Positions 7,901 through 15,789 of a stretch of 19,642 nt of DNA are shown in pieces. The translations under genes were made by a program, and so were the position numbers. The DNA is from Actinomycetota bacterium (GTDB lineage: Bacteria; Actinomycetota; Acidimicrobiia; Acidimicrobiales; CADCTF01): positions 1 through 19,642 of the forward strand of contig JAHWJQ010000013.1 in assembly GCA_019348305.1 (NCBI GenBank), in the 5' to 3' direction. Numbering within the stretch: position 1 is the first letter of the stretch; each line of letters opens with the position of its first letter. A model generated the notes under the pieces. That model did not search any database. It saw nothing but the letters and a program-made list of their open reading frames with translations, and was not told the DNA's origin.

Positions 7901-9674
7901 CCGTCGGAGCCGGCGGTGGCCGTTGGGTCGTCGGCCTGGGCGCCCTTCGTTCCTGGGCCGCCGCAGTGGGGACGGGACCCACCGGGGGATCGACGGCGAC
8001 GAGAGACTCGGCGTGCTCCCCCGGTCCGCACAGGGCGGTGGTGAGCTCTCGGGCCGGAGCGGCATCGCTCACGTCGCCGTACACCTTCGCCGGGACAAGG
8101 TCGAGCTCTTGCAAAGGCCGCACGCAGGCCGGGTCGAAATCCAGTCCGACGAAGTCGAGGCAGCGCCGCACGGCACCTTCGGGGGCCCGGGTGAGCTCGT
8201 CGAACCGGCATCGCAGGAGCCGCTCGGCGCCGACCGCCCGTTCCACGGCCAGCCCGCTGCGAACCTCCCTCAGCCACGCCCGGTACGCCTCGTCGACCGG
8301 CAGCGGATGAGGGTTGGCCTTCGACGGCTGGCTTCGCGCCGAAGCAGAGTCGTCGGCGTCACGCACCAGATGGATCACCCGAGCCCGGGGGAACACCGTC
8401 AGCACGGCGTCGACCGTGCGAGGCTCCGGTGCCGCCGCCGCCATCCAGCAGGAAGCCCCAGCGGGGCCTTCGCCCAGGAGGACCCGACTGACGGCGGCGG
8501 CGAGCTCCCCCTGGAGATCGCCGGCGCCGGCTCCCGAGGCATCGAGGGGACGGAGGCGGCGACCGGGCGACAGGGCGGTGTGGACCAGGTCGGAGGGGCC
8601 GGCGGCCCGGCGGGCCGATTCCGACAGCGGCTCCAGCCACGACAGGTCCACCACGGGGACGGCCGAAGGGTGCTGGGCCAGGGACCAGAGGAGGGCGTCG
8701 GTCCCCGATGCCTCACCGCCGACGATGAGGACGGGCTCGGGCAACTTGCCGGCCCTCGTAGTCGCGCCTGAGGGCCGACGGCGGCGCCCCAGCCGCGGGA
8801 AGAGGCGCGTGGCATCGTCGCCACCAATGAGGGCCGGGCCGCACACGTGCTCCAACCGGATGGGCGGGGCCAGGGCATGGGGCGTCAAATCCGGCTGATC
8901 ACCCCGGACGACGGCTTCGGCGTTGTCGGCGGCCCGGGTAGCCAGCGCTTTCAGAACGTCACGCCGAGCCTGGGAACCGTGCCCGGTTGTGGCCGATGTG
9001 GTGAGCGAGTCCGCCCGATGGCGCCGGAAGTACAGGACCCGCGGCACGTTGACGATCCGGGCCACGTGGGCGGCCCGGCGCAGGAACTCGTCGTCGCCGC
9101 TGAAGCGCATGCCCGACGCGTAGCCACCGAGCCGGGTCACCAGCGTTCGGTTGACCAGGCTGGTCGGGTGCTGCAGGGCATGGCAGGTCGGGGCTTGGGC
9201 CAGGGCCCCGTTCACGTCGACGGGAAAGGCGTGCAGCAGGGTCCTCACCTCGTCGGTGCAGAGCATGACGTAGTCGCTGCCCACCAGCTCGGCGCCGGTG
9301 CGGCCGGCGGCGTCGAGCAGAAGCTCGAGGCGGTCGGGGGCCGACCAGTCGTCGGCGTCCTGGAACAGGTAGCGGTCGTAGGAGGTCTCCTCGATCACCT
9401 GCTGGACCAGCCGGTAGGGGCCGACGTTGGCCCTCGCTCGCAGCAGCGTGACGCCTGGAAACCGGCGCACGATCTCGGTGGGCGGTTCCGCGGAAGCGTC
9501 GTCGATGACCACGATGCCGTCGGGCGGGCGGGTCTGGCCGACCAGTGAGGCCAGGCAGTGGTCGAGCCAGCGCTCGCACCGGTGGTGAGGCACGAGGGCG
9601 AGCACCCGGTCGCCGGCGGCGGCCCGACGGCGTCGGCGATGGGGGACGAGCCGGCGCAGGCGGTCGCCGGTCAC
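4929..9674 (-). CDS. Giant multidomain glycosyltransferase (GT2 / sulfotransferase-like / unknown domain / GT4 / GT4-like)
   Basis: The protein has 1581 residues in five modules. (1) GT2, ~22-225: VVIDDAS (55-61), the DxD-type LFQDADDWSAPDRLE (103-117) and GMRFSGDDEFLRR (188-200). (2) Sulfotransferase-like, ~312-530: degenerate phosphate loop VLIVGGEASGTDALL (315-329), then VIHLVRDADDSASAR (433-447). (3) An unrecognised ~115-residue domain, ~597-712: TKGEGRFLELDG, WHFPR, AGYHPATSDD, WWLDHY. (4) GT4, ~743-1125: VLFAGTPRRHKGVVELA (951-967), EHFSF. (5) A second GT-B/GT4-like region, ~1180-1575: PTVGYVGNISSRID, VGLIPHLQNEMT, HPLKAFVY. Pro/Ala-rich linkers separate the modules (e.g. 555-600, 1125-1180). 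No transmembrane helix is visible, so it is probably cytoplasmic. GTG 9674 overlaps the upstream stop (GTGA). Modules 1-3 are paralogous to the gene at 11915-13927. Confidence 0.82.
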   Translation of the reverse strand: MTGDRLRRLVPHRRRRRAAAGDRVLALVPHHRCERWLDHCLASLVGQTRPPDGIVVIDDASAEPPTEIVRRFPGVTLLRARANVGPYRLVQQVIEETSYDRYLFQDADDWSAPDRLELLLDAAGRTGAELVGSDYVMLCTDEVRTLLHAFPVDVNGALAQAPTCHALQHPTSLVNRTLVTRLGGYASGMRFSGDDEFLRRAAHVARIVNVPRVLYFRRHRADSLTTSATTGHGSQARRDVLKALATRAADNAEAVVRGDQPDLTPHALAPPIRLEHVCGPALIGGDDATRLFPRLGRRRRPSGATTRAGKLPEPVLIVGGEASGTDALLWSLAQHPSAVPVVDLSWLEPLSESARRAAGPSDLVHTALSPGRRLRPLDASGAGAGDLQGELAAAVSRVLLGEGPAGASCWMAAAAPEPRTVDAVLTVFPRARVIHLVRDADDSASARSQPSKANPHPLPVDEAYRAWLREVRSGLAVERAVGAERLLRCRFDELTRAPEGAVRRCLDFVGLDFDPACVRPLQELDLVPAKVYGDVSDAAPARELTTALCGPGEHAESLVAVDPPVGPVPTAAAQERRAPRPTTQRPPPAPTGAPPLPAHVARPAALLRQSVPAGSVVAVVTKGEGRFLELDGHDVWHFPRTAEGEWAGYHPATSDDVIRHLEELEGQGARYFLIPYWARWWLDHYTGLSPHLARRARFVGEDSDSGIVFELAARGEPATPSPLEGRRDEQARVRPSGTPDRRRSVSVIAWNATHNPLGRAHVLAELLRDRYDVEVVGAEFEHFGTGIWAPLRDMDLRLRTFPGGPFPEHFARMEAFASTITADAVVVSKPRLPSYLLGILAKALRNRPLVLDVDDRELTFVGATEPLTIEALRQHADDPRLHNPYGSHWTRHCEALVGAADCVTVSNETLQSLFGGTIVPHARDERLFDPARYERSAVRRRFGFEDGERIVLFAGTPRRHKGVVELAAALRETGDPRARLCLIGTSELEGLREDLVPYADLIRVVPYQPFAELPALLAAADMVAVLQDPESDVSQYQMPAKVTDALAMQRPCLVRSVPPLERLIADGHLEAVPGDGLAAKLAEMLGDEGAVAQRAQANREVFLEHFSFSAVRPRLEAIMEPLLDRPPPLAEDHRRLLAFTRERFGGSAPVGGGTDAPAPASLRAHPARRPRPPGPGGDTRFDVVMFWKQNDTGIYGRRHDMFMQHLARSARVGQVVQFDAPIDVAELRRAPADGVPSQSLLVRDRTMRRIRGVEPVPGLHQHSFVYSGDDGGQSLLPDRSDYLVHVKNVLARHGVGERPVVFWVYPKCLDFPEVARALTPDLTVADVVDDHRTWARPGTSQYQRIVANYQEIAELSDIILTNCDAMRTTMAALGGNVHLVPNAAEYPDLSLSLPLDVPEELRTLEGPTVGYVGNISSRIDVDLLEHLARSRPHWNIVLVGSAHAGQEVLRLRSLSNVSLLGPRPYEEAKRYVRAFDVGLIPHLQNEMTAAMHPLKAFVYCALDVPVVSTDIANLGELRPLISVATDHAEFLAKVDAALAEGKGPLAREGAHEVLRRNSWEVRTGAVMALVDEALGERDVLK

Positions 9675-10807
9675 GCCGAGCTGCCTTCGGCGGCGAGGGC
9701 GACCAGCCGCCCCAGCACCCTCCGGGAGTCGAGGTGGTCCTCGGCAAAGGCGCGGGCGGCGCGCCGGTGACGCTCGTAGTCGGAGGCGACGGCGGCGATG
9801 GCGTCGGCCGCGTCCTCGACCCCGTCAAAGGCCAGCAGGCCCTCGCCCACCGGAAGCCGGTCGGAGAACCCGGTGTCCTGGGCGACCACCGGCCGCCCCG
9901 CCGCCAGGTAGCAGGCGCTGCGATCGCTGAACCAGCCCGAGCGGGAGACGACGTAGCCGCTCTTGGCCACGCCCAGCTCGGCCCAGGAGCCGCTCACGAA
10001 CCGGTGGTAGGCGGCGGGGGTGGCCGCCACCACGGCAGGATCGAGCAGCGACCAGCCGTGCTCGGCCAGGGCGGCCACGTCCTTCTCCTCACCGGCATGG
10101 ATGGCCAGGGCGGGCGTGCACGGCCGGGGGCTGAGTCGGGGCAGCGGGAAAAGCTGGCGCCAGGCGTGGGCCTTCTGGCCGTAGAAGACGCCGCCGTGCT
10201 CCACCGAGCCGTAGCCCCGCCAGTTGGCCACGGTAGTGAGCCCGTCGTGCTCCAGCCTCGGGGCCACCGGCCACCGCTCGAGCACCACCGGGGGAAGCGT
10301 CGGGACCCACTCCACCCCGCAGGTGGGGACGGGGCAGGCGGGCGCGCCGATGTTGAGGCCGACGGTGAAGTGGGCGGTGTGGCCGGCGAGGCCCATGTCG
10401 ATCCCCTCGCTCCGGTGCCAGAGCTGTGTGAAGCCGGGGTCGACGTCAACGTAGGCCCGGGCCGGGATGGGGTCGAACAGCTCAGAACCGGCCAGCACGC
10501 CGGCGATGTCGAACAGCACGTCGGCCTCCCGGCACCGTTGGGCGATCGCCCCGAACTCGAGTCCGGCCGAGTCACGGCTGGGGGTGACCATGGCCGCCGC
10601 CCCGCCGAGGCCGAACTCCCCCACGATCTTGGCGAAACCGGCCCTGGTGGCCGGTTGGATGCGGTCGACCGGCTCCAGCAGAAGAACGTCGTGGCCGAGC
10701 TGGCGCAGGCCCAGCACCCACTGGAGCACGGCCCACACCCAGCCGCCCTGACCGGGGACACCGGCGACCATGCTGGTCACCACGATGCGGCGCCGCTCAG
10801 GGTGCAA
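9671..10807 (-). CDS. GT-B-like glycosyltransferase, paralog 1
   Basis: The 378-residue protein looks GT-B-like. Its N-terminal half carries GQGGWVWAVLQWVLGLRQLG (19-38), the pattern of proteins that start with an N-terminal Rossmann fold, then RAYVDVDPGFTQLW (117-130). The C-terminal half has GWFSDRSACYLAAGRPVVAQ (291-310) and DRLPVGEGLLAF, which resemble the nucleotide-sugar-binding half of group 1 glycosyltransferases (S/GxxY.AxGrPvv..DTG). The donor and acceptor are unknown. TTG 10807 is chosen as start because AGGAGGT lies 5 bases upstream of it; it overlaps the end of the upstream gene by 11 bp. A GTG at 10783 is the alternative. The protein is clearly related to its neighbour at 10797-11918. 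Confidence 0.78.
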   Translation of the reverse strand: MHPERRRIVVTSMVAGVPGQGGWVWAVLQWVLGLRQLGHDVLLLEPVDRIQPATRAGFAKIVGEFGLGGAAAMVTPSRDSAGLEFGAIAQRCREADVLFDIAGVLAGSELFDPIPARAYVDVDPGFTQLWHRSEGIDMGLAGHTAHFTVGLNIGAPACPVPTCGVEWVPTLPPVVLERWPVAPRLEHDGLTTVANWRGYGSVEHGGVFYGQKAHAWRQLFPLPRLSPRPCTPALAIHAGEEKDVAALAEHGWSLLDPAVVAATPAAYHRFVSGSWAELGVAKSGYVVSRSGWFSDRSACYLAAGRPVVAQDTGFSDRLPVGEGLLAFDGVEDAADAIAAVASDYERHRRAARAFAEDHLDSRRVLGRLVALAAEGSSA

Positions 10808-11918
10808 CGCCGACCTCCTCGCAGAGCCGTCCCAGGACGACATGGGACGCGAACAGCTCCTCGGACAGGCGGCGGGCGGCGGCGGCGTGGCGGGGAGCGT
10901 CCTCCAGGATCGACCGGGCCCCGGCCACCGCCTGGTCGAGGTCGGTGAACGTGACGATCCCCTCGCCCACCGGCAGCGTGCGGCTGCAGCCGGTGTCCTG
11001 GACCAGCGCCGGCCGCCCCGAGGCCAGGTAGCGGACGGTCCGGTCGCCGAACCAGCCGGTGGACAGGTGCACGTAGACACCCTGGGCGACCGACGCCTCG
11101 GCCGCCGATCCCTGGACGTAACGGCGGAAGGCATGGGGATCGCCCACCACCGGCACCGGGTCCACCACCAGCCAGCCGTGCTCCTCCAGCAGGGCCCGGT
11201 CCTTCTGGTCGGCGCCATCGATGTCCAGGGCCAGCTCGAAGACCCCGGGGGCGAGCCTGGGCAGCGCCGCGAACCGGCGGAACTCGTGCACCTTGCCGGC
11301 CAGCGCCCTTCCTTCACGCTCCACCGTGCCGAAGGGTCCCCGCCAGGCGGCGATGGTGGTGAAGCGGTCCTGCCCCGAAGGGGGCTGCACCGGCCAGGCG
11401 TCGAGGCTCACCGGCTGGCGGATGGGCCGCCAACGGCGCCCGGCGCTGGGCACCGTCGACCAAGGCGTGCCCACCAGCTCCCCGACGGTGTACCAGTGAT
11501 CGTGCTCGCCGAGATCCATGAGACCCTCGTCACTCCAGATCTGCGTGTAACCGGGGTCGAGATCGACGTAGACCCGCCTCGCCACCCGCCGGACGATCCG
11601 GGGGCGCCGGAGGTGGCCGGAGATGTTGACGAGCAGGGCGGCGCCGGCGGCCAGGTCCTCGAGGTCGTCGAGGGCCAGGCCGGCGGCGGTCGAGCCGTCG
11701 GGGCGCAGGAGGGTGCAGCGGTCGGCCACACCGAAGGCGGTGGTCACCGAGCGGAACCACCGTTCGGCCTCCTTGCCTAGCCCGGGGGCCAGCTCCTCCA
11801 CCAGGTGGGCGTCGAAGCCGACATCGCGGAGGCCGCTGAGCCAGCTCAGCCTGGTCCACGCCGCCCCGGCGTTGCCGGCCTTGTTGGCCAGGGCCCCACC
11901 CACGAGGGCGACGGTCAC
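10797..11918 (-). CDS. GT-B-like glycosyltransferase, paralog 2
   Basis: The 373-residue protein is homologous along its length to the next gene downstream. The shared landmarks are RRVYVDLDPGYTQIWSDEG (114-132), HGWLVVDP (247-254), STGWFGDRTVRYLASGRPAL (286-305), VQDTG and LPVGEG (315-320). As in its partner, the C-terminal half resembles the donor-binding domain of group 1 (GT4-like) enzymes, and no membrane segment is visible. The N-terminus (VTVALVGGALANKAGNAGAA) starts with a beta strand and a glycine loop. The GTG start at 11918 overlaps the stop of the upstream gene (GTGA). The pair probably arose by tandem duplication and may add successive sugars or work as a heterodimer; both are inferences. 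Confidence 0.78.
   Translation of the reverse strand: MTVALVGGALANKAGNAGAAWTRLSWLSGLRDVGFDAHLVEELAPGLGKEAERWFRSVTTAFGVADRCTLLRPDGSTAAGLALDDLEDLAAGAALLVNISGHLRRPRIVRRVARRVYVDLDPGYTQIWSDEGLMDLGEHDHWYTVGELVGTPWSTVPSAGRRWRPIRQPVSLDAWPVQPPSGQDRFTTIAAWRGPFGTVEREGRALAGKVHEFRRFAALPRLAPGVFELALDIDGADQKDRALLEEHGWLVVDPVPVVGDPHAFRRYVQGSAAEASVAQGVYVHLSTGWFGDRTVRYLASGRPALVQDTGCSRTLPVGEGIVTFTDLDQAVAGARSILEDAPRHAAAARRLSEELFASHVVLGRLCEEVGVAP
10813..10820 (-). promoter_or_regulatory. Strong Shine-Dalgarno that fixes a TTG start
   Basis: On the minus strand GAGGAGGT is followed by five bases (CGGCG) and TTG (10807-10805). It lies inside the 3' end of the upstream gene. Most other starts in this unit have only weak purine runs and rely on GTGA overlap, so this strong site explains the rare TTG start and allows independent re-initiation. 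Confidence 0.65.
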
Positions 11919-13927
11919 GAGCTGACCACCAGTTGGGGCGGGGCGGCGAGGGGACGGACCCCGACGTTCCCGCCCTCGAGCCGGTACACGATGCCCACCT
12001 CCTCGTGGAACGCCACCACCGCGGCACGCTCGTCCAGGTGGCGGCGCACGCCTTCGTAGTGGTCGAGCCACCAGAACGCCGCCGCCGGGAGGACGAGGTA
12101 GTCGGCCCCGGCCCGGCGCAGGTCGTCGAGGTGGGCGAGGGCGTCGGCGCTGTCCGCCGGGTGGTGGCCGGCGTAGGTGCCACCCTCGACCTGCGGGAAG
12201 TGCCAGGCGTCACGGCCGTCGAGGGCGAGCATCCGCTCGTCGCCCTTGCTGGCCACGAGCACGGTGGATCCGGCGGGAACGGAGTCGAGGACCAGGCGGC
12301 GCAGCCGCTCCACGAGGGGCCGGGCCACGCCGGCACCCGGCTGCACCTCCACTGGGGGCTCCGGCTGGTCACCGGCAGGGGCGGCGCCGACCGGCTCAGC
12401 TCCGGGCTCGGCCAGGAGCAGGGCGCTTAGGTGCCGACTGGCTCGGACGACGTCGGCCGGACCCGGCGGGGGCTCGACCGGCGGGCTGGGCTCGAGAGCG
12501 GCCAGGGCCCGTTCGACGGCCGGATCCACCCGCTCTCCCAGGAAGCGGAGACAGGCCTCCAGCACCGCCGCCGGCTCGGAAGCCAGGTCGCAGTGGCGAA
12601 CGCGCAACACCCGGTCCGCACCGAGTCGCTGCTCGGCGGCCAAGCCGGCCCCGGCGCCGGCCAGCCAGGCCCGCCACGCCCCGTCGGGTGAGTGGTAGGC
12701 GCCACCGTCGGTGGGCCGAGCGGCCAGGTCGGCGACCACCTCGTCGACCGGGCGCACCACGTGGATCAGCCGGGCCGACGGGAAGGCGGCCACGAGCGGG
12801 TTCACGGCAGCGGTGACGGCGGCGCCGTGCGCCACCCAGCGACGACCGCGCCCGGCGGCCGCCAGCTGGTGGACGACCCCGGTGAGTGCGGCGCGGTAGC
12901 CGGGCGGCGATGGCGAGGCGTCGTCGCCCGCCAGCCGTTCTACGGCGGCGACCGTGGCCGCCAGCCAGCGGGCGTCGGGGACGGCGGTGAAGGCAGGGTG
13001 CTGGTCGAGGGCCCACGCCAGGAACCCCTGACCGGCACGGGGGGCGCCGACAACGAGGACCGCGTCCTTGCCGGCGCCCGACGAGGGAGGAGGCGAGCTC
13101 GCCGGCCGGCGACCGGGGGCCCTCCGGCCCAGGGGGGGGCCGGCCAGGTGCTGTAGGGCCGGGAGCGGGGCGGTTCGGAACGGTCTCAGGTCGGGCCGGC
13201 GCCCCCGGCGCCGAGCTTCGGCGAAGCCTCGGGCCCGGGCGGCCAGGGCGGCCTGAACGGCGAGGCGGTCGGGTGACTGGTGGCCAGTGCCCGGTGCCGT
13301 GGTGAGCGAACCGGCCCGCTTGCGGCGGAAGTAGCCGAAGTGATCGGCGTTGACCACGGTGGCCACCTGGGCCGCCCGGCGCAGGAACTCCGCGTCGCCG
13401 CTGAAGCGCATGCCGCTGGCGAAGCCGCCGATCCGCATGACCAGGTCGCGGGCCACAATGCTGGTGGGGTGCAGCAGCGGGAAACCGACCGGCTGCTCGG
13501 CCAGGGCGGCGTTTACGTCGAGGGGGTAGCGCACGGCCACCACGTCGCCCTCTTCGACGAGGACACGCAACTCGTGACTGCCCACCAGCTCGGCGCCGGT
13601 GGCGTCGACCCGCTCGAGGAGAGCCTCCAGCCGGTCAGGGGCCGACCAGTCGTCGGCGTCTTGGAAGAGGTAGAAGTCGTAGTTGGAGCGCTCGATCACC
13701 GCCTGCACCAGCCGGTAGGGGCCGCCGTTGTCGGCGGCGGCCAGGAAGGTGACGCCGGGGTGGCGGCGGGCCACCTCGACTGGGAGCCGGGGCGAGGCGT
13801 CGTCGACCACCACCACCGCATCGGGAGGTCTGGTCTGGCCCAGCAGAGACTCGATGGCCTGCCCCAGCCATGGCTCGCAGTCGAAGTGGGGCACCAGCGC
13901 GCACACCGACGGGCGGCGGCGACTCAC
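11915..13927 (-). CDS. GT2 glycosyltransferase fused to degenerate sulfotransferase-like and unknown domains
   Basis: The protein has 670 residues. GT2 domain ~6-210: VVVVDDAS (38-45), LFQDADDWSAPDRLE (87-101), GMRFSGDAEFLRRA (172-185). Sulfotransferase-like domain ~288-480: loop AVLVVGAPRAGQGFLAWAL (289-307), where a canonical family member has PRSGTT, and LIHVVRPVDEVVADL (387-401), lacking the usual serine. An unrecognised domain ~537-650 has PAGSTVLVASKGDERMLALD, AWHFPQ, AGHHPADSADAL and WWLDHYEG. The order is the same as in the first 712 residues of the 1581-residue protein. The GT2 core looks competent; the sulfotransferase-like part may bind without catalysing. The start (GTG 13927) overlaps the ABC gene stop (GTGA) and has GGAGG five to six bases upstream. 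Confidence 0.8.
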   Translation of the reverse strand: MSRRRPSVCALVPHFDCEPWLGQAIESLLGQTRPPDAVVVVDDASPRLPVEVARRHPGVTFLAAADNGGPYRLVQAVIERSNYDFYLFQDADDWSAPDRLEALLERVDATGAELVGSHELRVLVEEGDVVAVRYPLDVNAALAEQPVGFPLLHPTSIVARDLVMRIGGFASGMRFSGDAEFLRRAAQVATVVNADHFGYFRRKRAGSLTTAPGTGHQSPDRLAVQAALAARARGFAEARRRGRRPDLRPFRTAPLPALQHLAGPPLGRRAPGRRPASSPPPSSGAGKDAVLVVGAPRAGQGFLAWALDQHPAFTAVPDARWLAATVAAVERLAGDDASPSPPGYRAALTGVVHQLAAAGRGRRWVAHGAAVTAAVNPLVAAFPSARLIHVVRPVDEVVADLAARPTDGGAYHSPDGAWRAWLAGAGAGLAAEQRLGADRVLRVRHCDLASEPAAVLEACLRFLGERVDPAVERALAALEPSPPVEPPPGPADVVRASRHLSALLLAEPGAEPVGAAPAGDQPEPPVEVQPGAGVARPLVERLRRLVLDSVPAGSTVLVASKGDERMLALDGRDAWHFPQVEGGTYAGHHPADSADALAHLDDLRRAGADYLVLPAAAFWWLDHYEGVRRHLDERAAVVAFHEEVGIVYRLEGGNVGVRPLAAPPQLVVSS

Positions 13928-15789
13928 CGCCGCCTCCGATCGGCGGCGCGGACCCGCAGGGGTCGGGCCCGCAGGGGTCGGGCCCGGGAGCGGCGGCGCT
14001 CGCCGTCCCGACCACCGTCCTGCATCTCGTGGAGCAGGCAGTAGAGCGATCTCAGCCTCAGCAGCTCGTCGTGGGTGCCCCGTTCCACTATCTCCCCGTC
14101 GCTGACGACGAGGATCTGCGAGGCGGAGCGGACCGTCGAGAGCCGGTGGGCGATCATGAACGTCGTCCGGCCCTCCGCCAGCCGCTCCAGCGCCTCGAGG
14201 ATGGTGGCCTCGGTGCGGGAGTCGATCGACGAGGTGGGCTCGTCGAGGATGAGGATGGGCGCGTCCTTGAGGAATGCCCGGGCGATGCAGATCCGTTGGC
14301 GCTCGCCCCCCGACAGCTTCGCTCCCCTCTCGCCCAGCTTGGTGCCGTACCGCTTGGGCAGGCGCTTGATGAAGTCGTGGGCGTTGGCCGCCCGGGCCGC
14401 CTCCCGGACCTCCTCGTCGCTGGCCTCGAGCCGTCCGTAGCGGATGTTCTCCTTGATCGAGCCGGTGAACAGCAACGGCTCCTGGAGCACCAAGCTCATC
14501 TGGGCCCGCAGGGACTCCAGGGTCAGATCCCGCAGGTCGGTGCCGTCGAGCAGTATCCGCCCGGCCGAGGGGTCGTAGAAGCGGGGCAGCAGGCTGGCCA
14601 GGGTGCTCTTCCCCGCCCCGGTGGGTCCGACGATGGCAACCGTCTCGCCCGGCTTCACGGTGAAGGACAGATTCCGAAGCGTGTTCTCCCGGCCGGGGTA
14701 GTCGAACGAGACGCCGTCGAACTCGACTGCCCCCTCGGCCCGATCCATCGTCACCGCCGACTCCGACTCGACCACCTCGGGCTGGGTGGCGAGCAGCTCC
14801 TCGGCCATCTCGTAGCCGATCAGGTTCTCCTGGATGGAGTTGATCGTCGTGCTGATGGTGTCGAGCGGCTTGTACACGGCGCTGATGTAGGCGATCAGCA
14901 CGAGGAGCTCACCGACGGTCAGACCGCCGTTGATGACCTGCCAGGCGCCGACTCCGAGCACCGCCGCCGTCCCCGTGGCGGTGATCAGGCTCACCATCAC
15001 GGAGAACATCGTCTGGCGCGACGTCACCTCCACCCTGGCGTCGACGGCCTGCTCCCCCTGGGCCCGGAACTTGTCGTACTCGTGGCCCTCGCGGTTGAAG
15101 GCCACGACGACCCGCAGCATCTGCATGGCCTCGTGGACCATGTGGAGGGAGCGGATCTCCATCCCCTTCACCTTGCGGACCCGGGGACCGATGCGGGTGC
15201 CGTAGTAGCCGGTCGACAGGTAGATGAAGGGGACCACCGACAGGGCGACCAGCGCCACCGGTGGGTTGAGCCGGTAGGCGATCCAGAACATGCCGATCAG
15301 CGTGAGCAGGCTGCCCAGGAGCGGGAAGATGGCCACGGTCACCTTGCCCACCGACTGGGCCTGCTGGTTGATCCGGCCCATGAACTCGCCGGTCAGGCGG
15401 TCGTCGTGGTAGCCGAACGACAGCCGCTGCACGTGCTGGAACAGGCGGCTGCGGAAGTCGAGCACCATCCGCATCTCGAGCTTGGTGCTTATGTACTGCG
15501 AGATGGCGGCGAACCCGTTGATGCCCAGGGCCACGAGCAGCCCCATGGCCACCGCCAGCAGGATGCGCGGCCCTGCCCCGTCGCCGATCAGTGTCTCCAG
15601 TGGTCCCGGGAGAGGCTTGTCGCCCAGGGCGCTGTCGATCAGCAACGCCATCGGCCACGGCTCCAGCAGCCCGACCAGCGAGGTGACGACCACCATCAGC
15701 AGCGACCCGGTGACGAGGCCCCGGAACGGGCGGGCGTAGCGCACGGCACGGGGCCACGCCTGGAGGCTGGTCCTGACCGCCCCGCTCAC
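13924..15789 (-). CDS. ABC exporter, fused transmembrane and ATPase half-transporter
   Basis: The 621-residue protein is a type IV (MsbA-like) exporter half. The transmembrane domain, ~20-325, has the usual six hydrophobic helices (e.g. 28-52, 76-97, 153-172, 177-195, 262-284, 294-306). The ATPase, ~354-590, has Walker A VGPTGAGKST (387-396), Q-loop LVLQEP (433-438), signature LSGGERQR (492-499), Walker B ILILDEP (512-518) and H-loop AHRLS (547-551). All catalytic residues are present. It presumably works as a homodimer, since no partner gene is nearby. Between glycosyltransferase genes it most likely flips or exports a lipid-linked glycan or glycolipid. GTG at 15789 overlaps the upstream stop (GTGA). 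The C-terminal ~30 residues are Arg-rich and contain a short tandem duplication (RARPLRARPLR). Confidence 0.9.
   Translation of the reverse strand: MSGAVRTSLQAWPRAVRYARPFRGLVTGSLLMVVVTSLVGLLEPWPMALLIDSALGDKPLPGPLETLIGDGAGPRILLAVAMGLLVALGINGFAAISQYISTKLEMRMVLDFRSRLFQHVQRLSFGYHDDRLTGEFMGRINQQAQSVGKVTVAIFPLLGSLLTLIGMFWIAYRLNPPVALVALSVVPFIYLSTGYYGTRIGPRVRKVKGMEIRSLHMVHEAMQMLRVVVAFNREGHEYDKFRAQGEQAVDARVEVTSRQTMFSVMVSLITATGTAAVLGVGAWQVINGGLTVGELLVLIAYISAVYKPLDTISTTINSIQENLIGYEMAEELLATQPEVVESESAVTMDRAEGAVEFDGVSFDYPGRENTLRNLSFTVKPGETVAIVGPTGAGKSTLASLLPRFYDPSAGRILLDGTDLRDLTLESLRAQMSLVLQEPLLFTGSIKENIRYGRLEASDEEVREAARAANAHDFIKRLPKRYGTKLGERGAKLSGGERQRICIARAFLKDAPILILDEPTSSIDSRTEATILEALERLAEGRTTFMIAHRLSTVRSASQILVVSDGEIVERGTHDELLRLRSLYCLLHEMQDGGRDGERRRSRARPLRARPLRVRAADRRRR
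13953..13982. repeat. 15-bp tandem duplication, two copies
   Basis: CCCGCAGGGGTCGGG occurs twice head to tail (13953-13967 and 13968-13982) in the last codons of the ABC exporter gene. In frame it adds five residues to the Arg-rich tail. It is probably replication slippage in GC-rich DNA. Confidence 0.8.

Noticed and set aside
9545..10948. 467-codon open frame on the plus strand
   Set aside because: It is antisense to the GT-B paralog, which has motifs and a strong ribosome site; the plus product is low-complexity Gly/Arg/Pro.
10808..11317. Upstream in-frame extension of GT-B paralog 1
   Set aside because: It overlaps the well-supported paralog 2 in another frame; AGGAGGT plus TTG at 10807 gives a start matching the paralog's length.
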